Below are positions 11,101 to 23,085 of a DNA stretch of 64,000 nt, piece by piece. The notes under the pieces are model-generated. The model ran no database searches and was not told the origin of the DNA. It saw only the letters and a program-made list of their open reading frames with translations. The DNA lies in NCBI GenBank assembly GCA_013399875.1, contig VXAZ01005702.1, positions 1,033,768 to 1,097,767 on the forward strand, written 5' to 3'. Source of the DNA: Gymnorhina tibicen. Its lineage: Eukaryota > Chordata > Aves > Passeriformes > Artamidae. The translations under genes were made by a program, and so were the position numbers. The stretch's first letter is position 1. The number at the start of each line of letters is the position of its first letter.

Positions 11101-12629
11101 TTCATGTTATGCACCATCACAATAGAATGTTAATTGTGAATCCAACTTTTCTGTTAACCATATATGTTTAAAACTGCCATCTTCTGCTGTACTATATCTA
11201 AATCTATGTGATAGGACTGATGAATCTAGCAAACAATTTTTATCCTCTACCATATAAAACATAACCTGAGGTGGAAAGTGAATTGTGTTCACTGTGGAGT
11301 GATGAGAAATAAAATACAGTTTAAAAAATGCACATAACTCCACATGCACAAAAGGAATACACGTGTTTTGAGCAAGAAGCAATTTTCCACAGAAGACTTA
11401 TTCCTTACAAGATAATAAATAATTTTAGGTGATTATATAAAGCAATTTTTCACAAACAATAAAATTCCAAGGCAAAGTATAATGGAGAAACTTGATGATG
11501 ATAACATTTTTCAGACCTGACAAGACAAACTTTTTGTACAATGAGAAAAATATGATTGTTCCAGACCAATGTCTGGACTTAGTACTTTAGCACTTTGAAG
11601 GTGACTTTCTTAAAGGGGTATGTATTTTTTCACAATTAGTAAAATTATTTACCAGTTTGTCTACATCAGTTTAAATTAACATTATCAAAAAAACCCTGTA
11701 CTGGAAGCCAAATTCTGAAACACATGTTCATCCTTTTTCAGAGTTTATTTATCGCAGTTTATGTGAGTTGAGCAAGAGCATAAGTCAGTCAAAAACATAA
11801 TAAATGCTTTTGTTATTAGTTTCAAAATAAAAACCAGACTGATAGAACATTATTTTTTCATTTTTAACAGACTGAAATCAGATTGGAAACAAACAAACAA
11901 AAACAATAAACACAGTCATTTGTTTAATGAACATAATGAAAAACTATTATCAGGAATAAACATAAAAAATCAACAGGTATTAGAATGGCTTAAGACTTAT
12001 GCAAATTTGGTGGGCCTGGTGGTCTGCTAAAAGGTTTTTTAATTCAGTTGCCCCCCACAAGTTATGCCTGAGAGTTTTGTGAAACACTACAATTCAAAGC
12101 TGCTGATTTGCCTTACTTACTGCTATAATTTGTCTTTTCAGTTTAGAACAAATCCTTTTAAAATGTTCATATGAAAATTATGAGTTCTACAAGTATTTTT
12201 TTCTCAGCTCTGAATCTATTTCCTGTTTCCCTCAACAAAACCAGCTGCTGGAATTTGAATATAACTGAAAAAATAAGGATAAAAATACTGATTTTCTTAA
12301 GGCCTGAGAGCACCATCTTATCTAATTTCATTGTAGGAAAGGTTGATCATGTGAATGTCCCTGCTTAGTTAACAGGCAGTAATTTGAATGTGATGAGTAA
12401 CACTTAAAACATCATTACGCATTTTTTATGTTTCCATCCCATCTGTTTGTCCTATTTCTCTCTCATTTTTTCCTTTCCATTCTTTTAATATTTCTTTTTG
12501 TTTTCTTCCCAGAATAATTCAAATAATGATAAATTTTTTTTTTGTTGTAATGTAATTCTTAGTAGGAAGAACTTTTTAAAGCAAAGTTAATTTTATACTA
12601 CTAAACTAATAAAGACTATCATAATCTAT
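8160..12629. other. Non-coding AT-rich stretch
   Basis: No recognisable gene. A 166-codon minus-strand frame at 9354-9854 has no domain, no credible splice context and unremarkable composition. A cluster of three TAATTA sites lies at 8940-9107. GT/TG-rich and CAAA-type tracts occur near 10925-10955 and 11886-11905. Confidence 0.6.
8940..9107. promoter_or_regulatory. Possible homeodomain-site cluster
   Basis: Three TAATTA cores at 8940-8945, 9042-9047 and 9102-9107 sit within 168 bp, in sequence that does not look repetitive. TAATTA is the core recognised by many homeodomain proteins. In AT-rich DNA such clusters can arise by chance, so this is only a candidate enhancer. Confidence 0.2.
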
Positions 12630-14329
12630 CTAGCTGGGTCACCTGGTCAAAAAACGAGAGCATGTTGGTTAAGTAGGATTTAATTTTTCTAAATCCATGA
12701 CAGCTGGACCTGATCCCCTAGTTGTCCTGTATGTCCCACGTGATCATACTAAAGATAATCTGGTCATAACCTTCCTGGGCACTGAGGTCAGGTTGACAGA
12801 CTGCAATTCTTCAGATCTCTCTTCCAACCCTTCCAGTAGAAGGGCATCACATTGGCCAGCCTCCAGTCATCCTGGTCCTCCCTGGCTAGCCAGGACTGAT
12901 GATAAATGATGGAGAGTGGCTTGATGAGCTCTTCCATCAGCTCCATCAGTATCATGAGATGAACCCCATCCAATCCCACAGACTTGTGAGTGTCCAAGGG
13001 GCTCAGCAGATCACCAACTACTTCCTCCTGGACTGCAGGGGTTCAGTTCTGCTCCCTGTCCCTGTCTACTAGCCCGAGGGGCTGGCTGCCCAGAAGAAAA
13101 CTGGGCTTTCTGTTGAAGAGTGAGATAAAGGCATTAAGCACCTCAGCCTTTTCCTCATCCTTGGTGACAAGGTTCCCCCATCATCCAGTTAAGAAAGGAT
13201 GGATATTTTCCTTGACCCGCCTTTTGTTGTTGATATATTTATAAAGCCACTTCTGATTATCTTTCACACCAGAGGCCAGACTGAGTTCTACCTGAATTTT
13301 AAACTTTCTATCATCCTCTTTACATGACCTAATGGCATCCTTGTAGTCTTCTGGAGCTGCCTGTCACTTTTTCCAAAGATCATAAACTCTCTTTTTTTCC
13401 CCAAAGTTCCAACAAAAGCTCCCTTTTCTGCCAGGCTGGTCTTCTTCCCTGAAGGCTCATCTTTTGGCATACAGGGTCAGCCTGTTCCTGCACCTTTAAG
13501 ATTTCCTTCTTCATGTCCAGCCTTGCCAGACCCTTCTATTATTAGGGATTATTTCCCAAGGGACTCTCTGAACCAGTGCCCTGAACAGGCCAAAGTTGAA
13601 CCTCCAGAAGTCCAAGGCAGAGCTTTTGTTGGCCCCCTTCCTTACTTGACCAAGGATTGGAAACTCTTATCATTTCTTTGTGCTCAGGATGGCCTCTTAC
13701 CACCACATCTCCCACCAGCCCTTCTGTGTTTGTAACCAGCAGGTCTAGCAGGGCACTGCCCCTGCTGGGCTCACTTACCAGCTGTGTCAGGAAGCTCCAT
13801 ACACTCCAGGAACCTCCTAGAACTGCCTCCTCTCCACTGTGTTGAGTTTCCAATAGACATCTGGCAAGTTAAATTCTCCCATAAGAACAAGGGCTGGTAA
13901 TTGTGAAACTGCAGCCAGGCACCTCTAGAATACTTCATCTTCCTCTTCACGATAGTTGGGTTGTCTATGACGGACTGCCCCCAGGATGTCTGCCTTGATG
14001 TCCTTCCCTCCGATTCTTATCCGTAGGCACTCAACCTTATTTTCACTATCCTTGAGCTGTATACAGCCAAACCACTCCCCAATGTACAGAGCCACCCCAC
14101 TGACTCTCCTTCCTCACCTGTCCCTTCTGAAGAGCCTGTAGCCATCCATTGCAGCACTCCAGTCATGTGAGTCATCCCACCACATTTCTATGATGGTGAC
14201 TATGTTATATCTTTCCTGCTGCACCACGGCTTCCAGCTCCTCCTGTTTGTTACCCATGCTGGGTGCATAGGTGTAGATGCACTTCAGCCGGGCTGCCAGT
14301 TTCACCCCCAACACTGAAATGCCACCCAT
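12630..14329 (-). pseudogene. CR1 ORF2 remnant (endonuclease + partial reverse transcriptase)
   Basis: CR1 ORF2 normally encodes an apurinic-like endonuclease followed by a reverse transcriptase, which together carry out target-primed reverse transcription. Translating the minus strand from 14329 gives the start of the endonuclease with the phrases MGNKQEELEAVV and WWDDSHDWSAAMDGY. Around 13850-13542 it gives the later endonuclease segment with LLDLLVTNTEGLVGDVVV. From about 13000 to 12630 it gives the N-terminal RT region with SVGLDGVH, KPLSIIY and DDWRLANVMPFY. The frame changes several times, and stops interrupt it between these blocks. The catalytic RT (F/Y)xDD block is absent because the element is cut short. 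Identification rests on recognised CR1 phrases. Confidence 0.88.
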
Positions 14330-14840
14330 TTCTAGTGAGCCCGGTCTTAGCTCCTTCCTCCTTCAAACCTAGTTTAAAGCCTTCTTAATCAGCCCTGACA
14401 ATTCATGGGATAGAATCCTTTCCCCCCTTTTAGACAGGTGAATCCCATCCATTTTTACAGCAGACCTGGTGCTATATAAACCACCCCAGGAGCAAAAAAG
14501 CCAAAATTCCATTGATGACACCACTCTTTAAGCCACATGTTCTTCAGGTGGGTTCTTCTGTTCCTTTCATCATCCTTCCCTGCTACTGAAGGGACTGAGG
14601 AAAAACACCAGCTATGCTCCTGTCCCTTCAGCAAGTTGTCACGGTGCCCTGAAGTCCTTTTTGATTGCCCTAGGACTTCTCTCTTCAACATTGTACTGCT
14701 GACCTGGGCAACCAGAAGTGGGTAATAATCAGAGAGCCAAATCAGTCCGGGGAGTCTCCTATGAATATCCCTTATTCCCTGTGTAATGGGTCTGGTTGGC
14801 ATATAGGGCCCTCAGTTCCTCTTGGAAGGGAGTCACCTAC
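12630..14840 (-). mobile_element. CR1 LINE, 5' and central part, 3' part missing
   Basis: About 2.2 kb of CR1 is read on the minus strand. From 14840 downward it contains the region before ORF2, the ORF2 endonuclease and the first part of the reverse transcriptase, and breaks off near 12630. The expected remaining RT, 3' UTR and terminal octamer repeats do not follow. This is unusual, because CR1 copies are normally truncated at the 5' end and keep the 3' end. The copy carries several frameshifts and stops, so it is dead. It is one of the more complete CR1 coding remnants in the window. Confidence 0.9.
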
Positions 14841-17800
14841 CATTTAAAAGCTTTTGCCTTATTTCTTAATAACTTTTAAACTGGATTTCAAAGTGCAAAT
14901 TTTCTCATGCTTCAATGTTCCTTCTTCTAAACCTGCAGAATAGTTATTATGTGTAGATAATTCATCATTATCACTGTCTTTGTTCTGGACACAGTAAGTC
15001 AATTTACAGATAAACATTACATATTTTTCACCTTTTTTGTTATTTTATGTAAATCCTTCAACAGTTTTGGCCAAAGTACATAGCTGGCAATGATAATGTG
15101 TTGTGTTGAAAAGGGAGATTCAACTTCTATACAAACACATGACACTTTTCTCAATTGATTGTTGTAGGAAAAAAATGTTGTAGACTTGATTGCAATTCAA
15201 TTCCTTTGTAAAATCTGTATTTTGCAATTAATTAAATTGTAATCTGTTTGCAATTATGATTGTTCTAGTAGCGATGCGATGGTCTTCTTGTTAAGAGATT
15301 GTGCTGACACTCCAGAGGCTTTAGTTCTGTTGCTGACAACCTCTGTGACTTTGGAAAAACAATTTTAGTCAGTGTTTTCAAAAGTATCTACATTTTTCCT
15401 CCAAAGTCAGTGGAAATTCAGACTCTTAAAGGGCCTAGATAATTTTGCACATGATTACTATGGTAATTCTGTACAAAATATTTTCCTTGTGCTAAGAATA
15501 AAATAATAAAAACAAAGTTTCTTTCAGAAATTTCAGGATGTTGGCTGAAATAAATGCTGCAGTAGCCCTCATATAAGGAAAGCAATTTTAATAACATTTC
15601 AATGCTTTATTGTCATTATTGAATGTCATTATTTTCTGATTTTGGAAAGTTCCTTTTTTTATTGTAGAACCCTTCATTTCTTTTGGAGTTATCAGGTAGT
15701 TTGCATGGTTGGTAGAAATGTGGATTGCCACATATGGTAGTACTAATTGTAGTAAACTTTACAAGACAGAGATAGATAAAAGTAATTGACTTGGATCCTA
15801 GGAAATAAATGCAAATATAAACCTGGAATATTCCAAATTAAGAGGGTCAAAAGGAGGTGAAAATTTCTCTAATATCCCTGTCCGAAATTGCAGTTTTGCT
15901 AGATCCTGCTTTTTTCACCCAGCTTCTTGTGCTTGTTTTCAGCAGATGAATGTCTGCCACTGAATTAAGTGCATGCCTCCTGTGGCAATAACGGATGTCC
16001 CCCGCTAACCTCTTTCCCAGAGAGATTTTGCTTTTAAGGCAAGTTGTTAGGTAGAAGATTTACTGTTCCTCGTCCTCACAGAACAGCAATGTGGCACAGT
16101 GCCTTGTCCCTCCAAACCAGTCTTTTACCTTGTAGACATTCAGGTATTGTGGAAACAGCCCCCTAGTTGAGATCAGGAAACATGCATGGTTATAATAGAA
16201 ATGTTTACAAATATGAACTCAAACTTGTTTATTCTAAAGCATCATTTAATTCTGTGTTTAAAAAAAAAATCAGAAAAAGTAATGAAATTCAGAGTTCCTT
16301 ATACTGGAGAAAGAAGTAATAATACATGCACCATGGAAATGCCTCAAGAGGAGCATGCATTCCAAATTTCTGTGTTAAAAGCAGGATTTTAGTCCTTGGA
16401 CAAGCACAAATCAGTGTTGCAGGTGATAATAAAGGGTAAAGTAAGGGTAGAGATAGTACAGGTCTGTATACATTAGCTTCTGGTGGCTACTGGGATACAA
16501 GGAAGAAAATTGCCACAGAACGGATGTGTGTAATCCTAGGGCAAATAGCACAAATCTGTCTATGCTTTTGTAATGGCTTTAGCAGTGATGTAATTTAGGA
16601 ACATATGTAGTCAAACAAAGTTTGCCTGTTTGTTACACACAATCAGGTGAGTTTACGCATTATTCATTAAGGTAGGTTTGATTTTATGGTTTTATTCTAT
16701 GAATGTGTACAAGTATTCTAAATATTTTTACCCCATTTTCTCTCAGGGTGCTGCAGTGTAAATTTTCTACACATAGTATAGTCATTGTAAAAAGTTCATT
16801 AGGAAAATAGAGACATAAAGGAAATTTTTTGTCTCCTTTATAATGCCTAGTGCCATAGGGCCTTGATCCTTTACTCTTGTTATAGGATTGATCAATTGAC
16901 AATAAAAATTATCCACATCCAAACCCACTATAGATTTAAGAAATAGTTCACAGTCCAGTGTATGTGATCTGCAATTCTAACAACCTGATGGAAGTAAAAT
17001 GCACAATTTGGAGTGGTTATGATTTTTAAAACCAGAACAGCTGTAACTAAGATCCTGCTCCTAGAAATATGCCCTGATCATGTGGTTATTTTGTGTGTCT
17101 TAAGAGTGGAGCTGTTGGGCCAACGTCACAAAAATCATTTGGCCTCTTATTGTCAGTAGGAGGGCATGAGGAAAGACAGGGTCACAGCTGAACTCTGCCC
17201 CCAATCCAGACAGCCCAGTCAGTGTGTCCCGCATGCATTCACAGGACTACCTAGTCCTGCTACCGGGTCGACTGTACGGGGTTTTATATTCAGCAAAGAC
17301 ACTCGGTCTTACAAAGTGAGAACCTTTCTAGCTCTAATTGCAATACGAGCCTCCCTATTTCTCTGAGCTACAATAAAATTCTGCAGCTTTGACAGGTTGA
17401 AAATGCAGTTCTGTTCTGTTATGTTCTTGTGACATAGCACCTAAAATTACTAATTATCAGAGCTTTAGGGCAGAGATTTAGGGCTAGAAATAGAAATAGC
17501 TGTGGGTAGAAAATCTGTATTCTATTGGATGTAATCTATAGATTTCAATGCCTAAATCTTGTTTTCCAGAGCTAAACATTGTTATTTGAAATTTCTGCTC
17601 ACTCTCCTCCCAGTATCACTTTTATTTTTTCTACAAATTGTAGCAGGGATGGAGAGACAGTCCATTCTCTGGGATCTCCAGTGATTCGTTTATATTCATA
17701 TATCAGTCAAAAAAATTAGGTAACCTCATGCAATGATACCAAAGCAGTTGCATTAAAAATTCAGGAAAACTGTCTGTCCACACTTAGCTAGCTACCTTTT

Positions 17801-20100
17801 CACCTCAGGAGCACAGAAACTGAATATTTATTGAACAGCTGTGATCTAATGGGTACAAGAATAATAATTTACATACAAACACATGAATTGGCCTGTGACA
17901 ACTGGCAATGACGATGCTCTCCAAAACACATCTGTTTCTCCTGCTATTCCCCAAGGTATTTTTATGTTTTTATGTTAAATATTGTGATCTGCTTTAGCCA
18001 AACCCCAAATTAGGCATAATATAGGAACTGTCAGAAAGAGGTATGAAAATTACACTAGATGATCAAATTTGTTTCCTATATATGTTTTCTAAGCAGGTAT
18101 TTAGATAACTCTACAGAAAAGAAAATACTTCTAGAATTTTTGTATGAAGCATTATTTATAGCTGTGTTATATACCCAAACTACATGCCTTTTAATTATAT
18201 TTTTATTTTATAAATTCTAAGTTCCTGGTCCAATATTACTGGAATATTTAACCTCTGCTATAATTAATGCCATTATTGAGAACAGAGCAATGAACTAACT
18301 TTCTTAATGGAACTCTTTGGAATTAGAAACTTACAGCTGTTTTTCCTTTCTTTAGAGGAAGAAGCTTATATTTCTCTGTTTCTCAAACTGTCTTTCAATA
18401 AAAATTTAACACATTATTTTTAATGAATAAATTCTTCTTGTGGTTTTGTTTCTTCACAACTCTACTGTGGCTGAGGGAACTACTTAGGTATGGTTATGGG
18501 AATTGTAAGGTTACAGTCCTATGGTATTGTTACAGGCTTTGCATGCTGCACTTTCTGCTTGAGAGGATTTCAAGATAACGTTTACACAACAGTAAAATTG
18601 CAAACACATCAGAAACCAGAGAGGAATGAATGCAGAACTAAAGAAGACCCTAATATCCCAGAGAGCAATGGGCTGTCTTGGTATAAGGGAAAAAGAGATT
18701 GCACTGTCAAAGACATCACAAAAGGAATATCGAATGTTTTCTTGGCTTGGCAAGTGCTCATCGGATGATTAAATTGTCTGAGTCAAATGAGTTTACAAAA
18801 CTGTGCAGATAATCTTCAGTTTTAGGCAGGTTTTCTATAGTTCCCAGAGAAAACACAATATTCTAAATGGTCTATTTGTTTTCTACTCTGTAATTTCTGC
18901 TCTGGACATCTTAGGTTGAATGCTTTCTTGTCACTGCCAGACAGATAAAAAATAATTTTGTGTGTTTCATATGAAACACCAGCTGAAGCCTGAGCAAAAA
19001 GCTTTGTGGAAACAGAAGGTGAAATGGGTCTCACTGATATGACATGACGTTTTAGATCTTATGTTGCAACTGACAGAAATACGTTCTCAGAAGAAAAATC
19101 AGAATCTGTTGTTTTCCTTTTCTTCTTTAGTAAGTGTATTATTTGAGTCAGTTCAAAGATATTAAGCTTTCAGCCCTCACAGTTTTTCTAGAAGCTTCGT
19201 GATGTTTAAACTTATCTTAAATTCCCAAGTACTGTGATGTGGAATAATCTTAACCTTTTTTCACTTTGTTTTTTCTTTAATTCTTAATGAAAGCTTTTAG
19301 GCCTCATATCTGCAGAGCAAAGTTCAGCCTCTATGTGCACTGAATACTGAGAATAATAAACCACCAGGGAAAAGAAGAAGAAAAAAAAAAAGAGAAGAAG
19401 AAAATACAAAACTATATTAATGCATTAGAATCAAATGGCTTAGAAGATGATAAAATTACTTTTGAGGTGACCGTCAGTAATGGTGTTTGAATATCAGAGT
19501 CTGAATTCTTGAAATTTCAGCTTAATTTTACATATATAAAGTTCTGGATTTAAGGGGCAAACATGGATCCTGCATGTACAGTGCTGTCATTTCATAATAC
19601 CCCTGCAATGAAAGTGGTCAGCTTTTCACACACTGTGCCTAATCATGTGAGTTCATAAGTATTCTGCTCCACATAGTATTTCTGTTTGAGCACAGAAATT
19701 GCATTTGCATATTGATTGCAAGCAGTGGTATTGTTGATCCTAATATATATATTGTTTTTGTTTCTGGCTGCATCCGTTTATTCTTCAAGCAGGGATATTT
19801 TACCCACAACATTGTTTTATTTACAGATTTTGTGATGAGACTCTTTATTGATTTCCACTTTCATGTGGTCTCTTCATTGCCTTTGTTATTTTACAGAGAA
19901 AATACTGCAATATAATGGAATAAGATTAATAAATAGTAAGAAAATTATTACCTTTAAAAGAAAGAAAAGTTAAATATAGCTTTGCAATTCTGAATGCAGA
20001 AAATTTGTTTACAGATTTTTTTCAATAACTCTTAGAAGTTTCTTCTTCTGAGAATCTGTATACAGGAATATTTCGTCTACCCATCTACAAAAATACCCGC
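14841..20100. other. Non-coding AT-rich stretch
   Basis: No gene recognised. A patch at 17110-17370 is richer in CpG and GC than its surroundings and is listed separately. At 18490-18768 both strands are open for 80-92 codons, but neither product resembles a known protein. Confidence 0.6.
17110..17370. other. Unassigned CpG-bearing patch
   Basis: About seven CpG dinucleotides fall within some 260 bp, including a run containing GGGTCGACTGTACGGGG at about 17266-17282. The surrounding kilobases have almost none. In vertebrate DNA methylated CpG decays, so this suggests a fairly recent insertion or an unmethylated regulatory site. An AATAAA lies just after it, near 17373-17378. I could not define element ends or a family. 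Confidence 0.35.
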
Positions 20101-20132
20101 CTCCTGCAGAACAGGACGATAAATGTGTCTTT

Positions 20133-20140
20133 ATTTGCAT
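20133..20140 (+). promoter_or_regulatory. Octamer motif ATTTGCAT
   Basis: An exact octamer, the classic POU/Oct-factor site, lies immediately beside the CpG island that starts at about 20141. Its placement at the island edge is suggestive of promoter architecture, but the motif is short. Confidence 0.4.
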
Positions 20141-20360
20141 CTGTACGGGCCGAGGTGCCCCGGCGGCGGCGGCAGCGCTGGGGCTGTGCCGGGGCTGCCG
20201 GGCCCGGCCCCGGGCGGTGCCAGCGGCTGCAGCGGCCCCAGCGCAGGGCTCGGCTGAGCCCCTCAGCCACGGGCGGGCGGGCGAGAGCCCCGGGGAAAGC
20301 CTGGGCAAGGGAGGGCAAAACGCTGCCCGGCAGCCTGGGCAACCTCTTATCCCCGGAATG
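20141..20360. promoter_or_regulatory. CpG island, isolated in AT-rich DNA
   Basis: Roughly 25 CpG dinucleotides fall within about 220 bp, with GC content far above the flanks, including several CGG repeats near 20161-20172 and a GGGCGGGCGG stretch near 20271-20280. The latter matches GC-box/Sp1-type sites. In vertebrates such islands usually mark promoters. No coding exon is recognised on either side, so a non-coding RNA promoter, an unannotated alternative first exon, or an orphan regulatory island are the main options. Short open frames across it on both strands are a by-product of high GC. No TATA box is evident. The transcription direction cannot be read from sequence alone. Confidence 0.75.
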
Positions 20361-20399
20361 TCGACTGTGGAGATATCAATCTCCTCCTAGGGCTTAGAG

Positions 20400-22593
20400 A
20401 GGTAGATCTGTGAGGAAAGCATTACAAATCGTTTCTCGCTCTGTATTCACATAACCGCTATGTCCTTTCTTAATTTGTTTCTTAATTAGCAGAGGGTGAA
20501 CTGGGTCTGTTTTGAGGATTCATTTCAATAGAACAGGAACAGAGGATTCCTTGACTTTTTAAAAAGAAAAAAACCCCAAAACCTACAAACCACCTTTCTG
20601 TATTGGGAAATCGTTATAATAAACAGTACCCTTATGGTATCACAAAAACTAAAATCAAAGCTTCAAAAGGAAAATGATCAAGATTTTGTTTGAATATAAA
20701 TGATGCTGAAATTTTCATGTCAATTATTTCTGCTTAACCATCTCAGACTGACTTTTTTGGTCTTTTGGTTTGGGGGTTTTTTGGTATTGCTTTTGTTTTC
20801 TTTCTTTCTTTAACTTAAGAAAAAGAGTATAAAAAGTTTTCCTAGTCCTTCTTCAGGGGGAAAGGACCACTGTGGGTCAGCTGTTGCCAGAAGTTTAAGT
20901 CAGGTTGCTGTTTAAGCCACTTACTAAGACTTTTCACAGTTAAAATGGAAATTCTGTTGAACACGATCACTAACCCTGTCTATTCCTAAAGTCTTTTAAA
21001 AGTGAGAAATTGGGTGCATAACTTTTTTGTTTCAAGTCCTGTTCCTTCTTTCTCTCATGTGATCTACTTCTAAAGAAAAACAATCTTCTTCCTATCTTCC
21101 TTGTTTATATTTTATCACAAAAAAAATTATCAATTGTTGAGGAACAAACTCAGTCCTATAGCCATGGCAGCATTTCCTCTTTAACTGGAGTTTTAAAAAT
21201 TAAATATGAAAAATGATCTTTTACCTTTTGATGATAACTTTTTGTTAGAGACTTGGAATTGTTAGGCACTGTAGGAACAATCTGAGGAGATTAAAAACAA
21301 TCATCTGCTTTCTGTGCCCACTATGTTTGATATAGATCATCACGCACATCACATAGAAAGACTCAGTTCTTTGACCATCACTGTAGAGGATAAAGGTACT
21401 TTTTTTCCCAGTACAACTCACAGAATCTCAGGCTCATCTAAGCCAGAGAACAGACATTCAGATTCCTTTCTTGATTGTTAATATTTTCTATCTGGATAAT
21501 CATAGATTAAAAATCTACTACAAGGTTGAATTTTAACGATGATAGGAAAAAAATCAGAGGTACACTTAGTAACATATCTTTTGGAATTAGGAAAGCAATA
21601 AGCAGGAAGTCCAAAATCAAGAGTGAAAGGAATTCTAATGAAACTGTGTGATCTATCTCGTAAGTTATACATAGACTCTCTTTAATATTATATCCACAGG
21701 AATTTACACAGGAATACTAAAGAGAGTTCCTTTAAAATCTGGGCAAGATGTTTCATATTAACTGCATTTCACTATCACATTTTGTTGATGCCAACTAATG
21801 GAAAATATATTGGATAGAATAAATGAATAGTTAATTCCAATTATTATTATTATTGTTACTATTCCAAAATTTGCCCAGGGATCTTATTTTCCTTATGACT
21901 TAAGGCATGCTCTCTCTTTTCTTTTTCTTTTCTTTAGTGGTAAGAAGGACATGTGTGATATAGGAGGGTATTGCTAGAATTTTTTTTATTGCTGGCCTGT
22001 CATAAATGGTAGATGTAACACTGGCAGAGAAGTACCATTGCTAAAGTTTCAATTTCCATATTTCAGTATTATGGATATGTACACTCGACTTTCATCACAT
22101 GCTTAATCTTTTAGCAAATCCCCTACACTTACCTTTTGAAATAAAAAAAGATGTTGTGGCTGATTATGTTGTTTAGGTTCTCTACAGCCAAGCATCCTTT
22201 CTGGTTTACAGCTGGATTGTATTGAAGATATGATATTATATGTGTTGATTTGTTTGACATACAATTTCAAGCTATAATCACCGGAAAGCACCATTATTAG
22301 TTTTCTGTGACAATCAAAGTTGTTTCCTTTCAGTGGTACCTACTGAGTATACTGGCTTTGGAGAATCATCTAAAGGGGGCCTCAGGGATCATCTTCTCTA
22401 CTATTAACCATTGTGGAATAGTTTCAAAATCAAAATTTGTGCTGCAACCATCTTCATTATCCTTTTATGTTAACATCGTTTCACAACTAGCTTTTCCTAG
22501 TCTGCTCTGATATGCTTGAAGAAAAATGGGTCAATTATTTCATGCGTGTTTTTGTTTACTTAGAGAGGTATCCGATAAGCCAAGGATAGTCAG
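20400..22593. other. Non-coding AT-rich stretch
   Basis: No gene recognised. GT-rich tracts lie near 20753-20800 and a C/A-rich counterpart near 20565-20585. A short stretch at about 22360-22405 resembles a decayed CR1 3' end in minus orientation, but it is too short to call. Confidence 0.55.
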
Positions 22594-22597
22594 GCTT

Positions 22598-23081
22598 TGT
22601 TGTAGTCCCCGAGCCACCAGCTGGGGTGCCTGGGGGACCAGGAAGCCCAGCAGCTCGGTGGTGGGTGAATTCAGAGATCTGACACCTCCCACAAACCAGG
22701 AACCTCCTCACCTGGTCTTGTGACCTGTGTGAGGAGGGTCCCCCTGGTTGGTCAGCAGCCAGACAGTCACTCTAACCTTGGGTCACACCACATTGGCCCT
22801 CAGCTGTTGTCCCTCCCCTGTCTGTGCCCCTTGATAAAGAACCTGGTGGGTGGGGCCCGCCCTCTCGCTACCTGGCCTGGCATGGGAGCTGGTCAGAATA
22901 AAACACCGGATCCCTCGCAAGAGCCATCTCTGGACTCTTTATTTCTGATATCGCCAGAGCTAGCAGCTCTGTGTGGGCTTGGCCGGGTGCCTCCATCGCA
23001 CGGGTGAGAGAGAAGCTGTATGCGAGGTGCCCGGACACCGCCAGGAGTTCCTGAGCCAGGAATTCTTAGGGAAAAGCAACA
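22598..23081 (+). mobile_element. Solo LTR (ERV1/gamma-type by TSD)
   Basis: This 484-bp GC-rich element begins TGTTG and ends CAACA, an exact 5-bp inverted terminus. It is flanked by an exact 4-bp duplication GCTT (22594-22597 and 23082-23085). AATAAAA at 22897-22903 may be the TATA-like box or the polyadenylation signal. Both uses are known in gammaretroviral LTRs, and a second AT-rich site (CTTTATTTC, near 22937) follows about 40 bp later. CpG retention (for example near 22971-23036) suggests moderate youth. Its last bases, GGGAAAAGCAACA, nearly match the end of the LTR at 3530-4100, so the two may belong to related lineages. No internal genes adjoin it. Confidence 0.85.
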
Positions 23082-23085
23082 GCTT

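Noticed and set aside
13288..14802. Several separate small open frames on both strands
   Set aside because: The minus-strand frames are pieces of one dead CR1, and the plus-strand frames are their shadows. They are annotated together as the CR1 remnant.
18490..18768. Overlapping open frames on both strands
   Set aside because: Neither product resembles a known protein, and there is no sign of splice context or codon bias toward either strand.
20085..20397. Open frames on both strands across the CpG island, possible first exon
   Set aside because: The Arg/Pro/Gly/Ala-rich translations are what any GC-rich island gives. No convincing start context or splice donor could be chosen.
22360..22405. 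Short CR1-like stretch in minus orientation
   Set aside because: Resemblance is limited to about 40 bp of a common phrase. Too short to annotate as an element.
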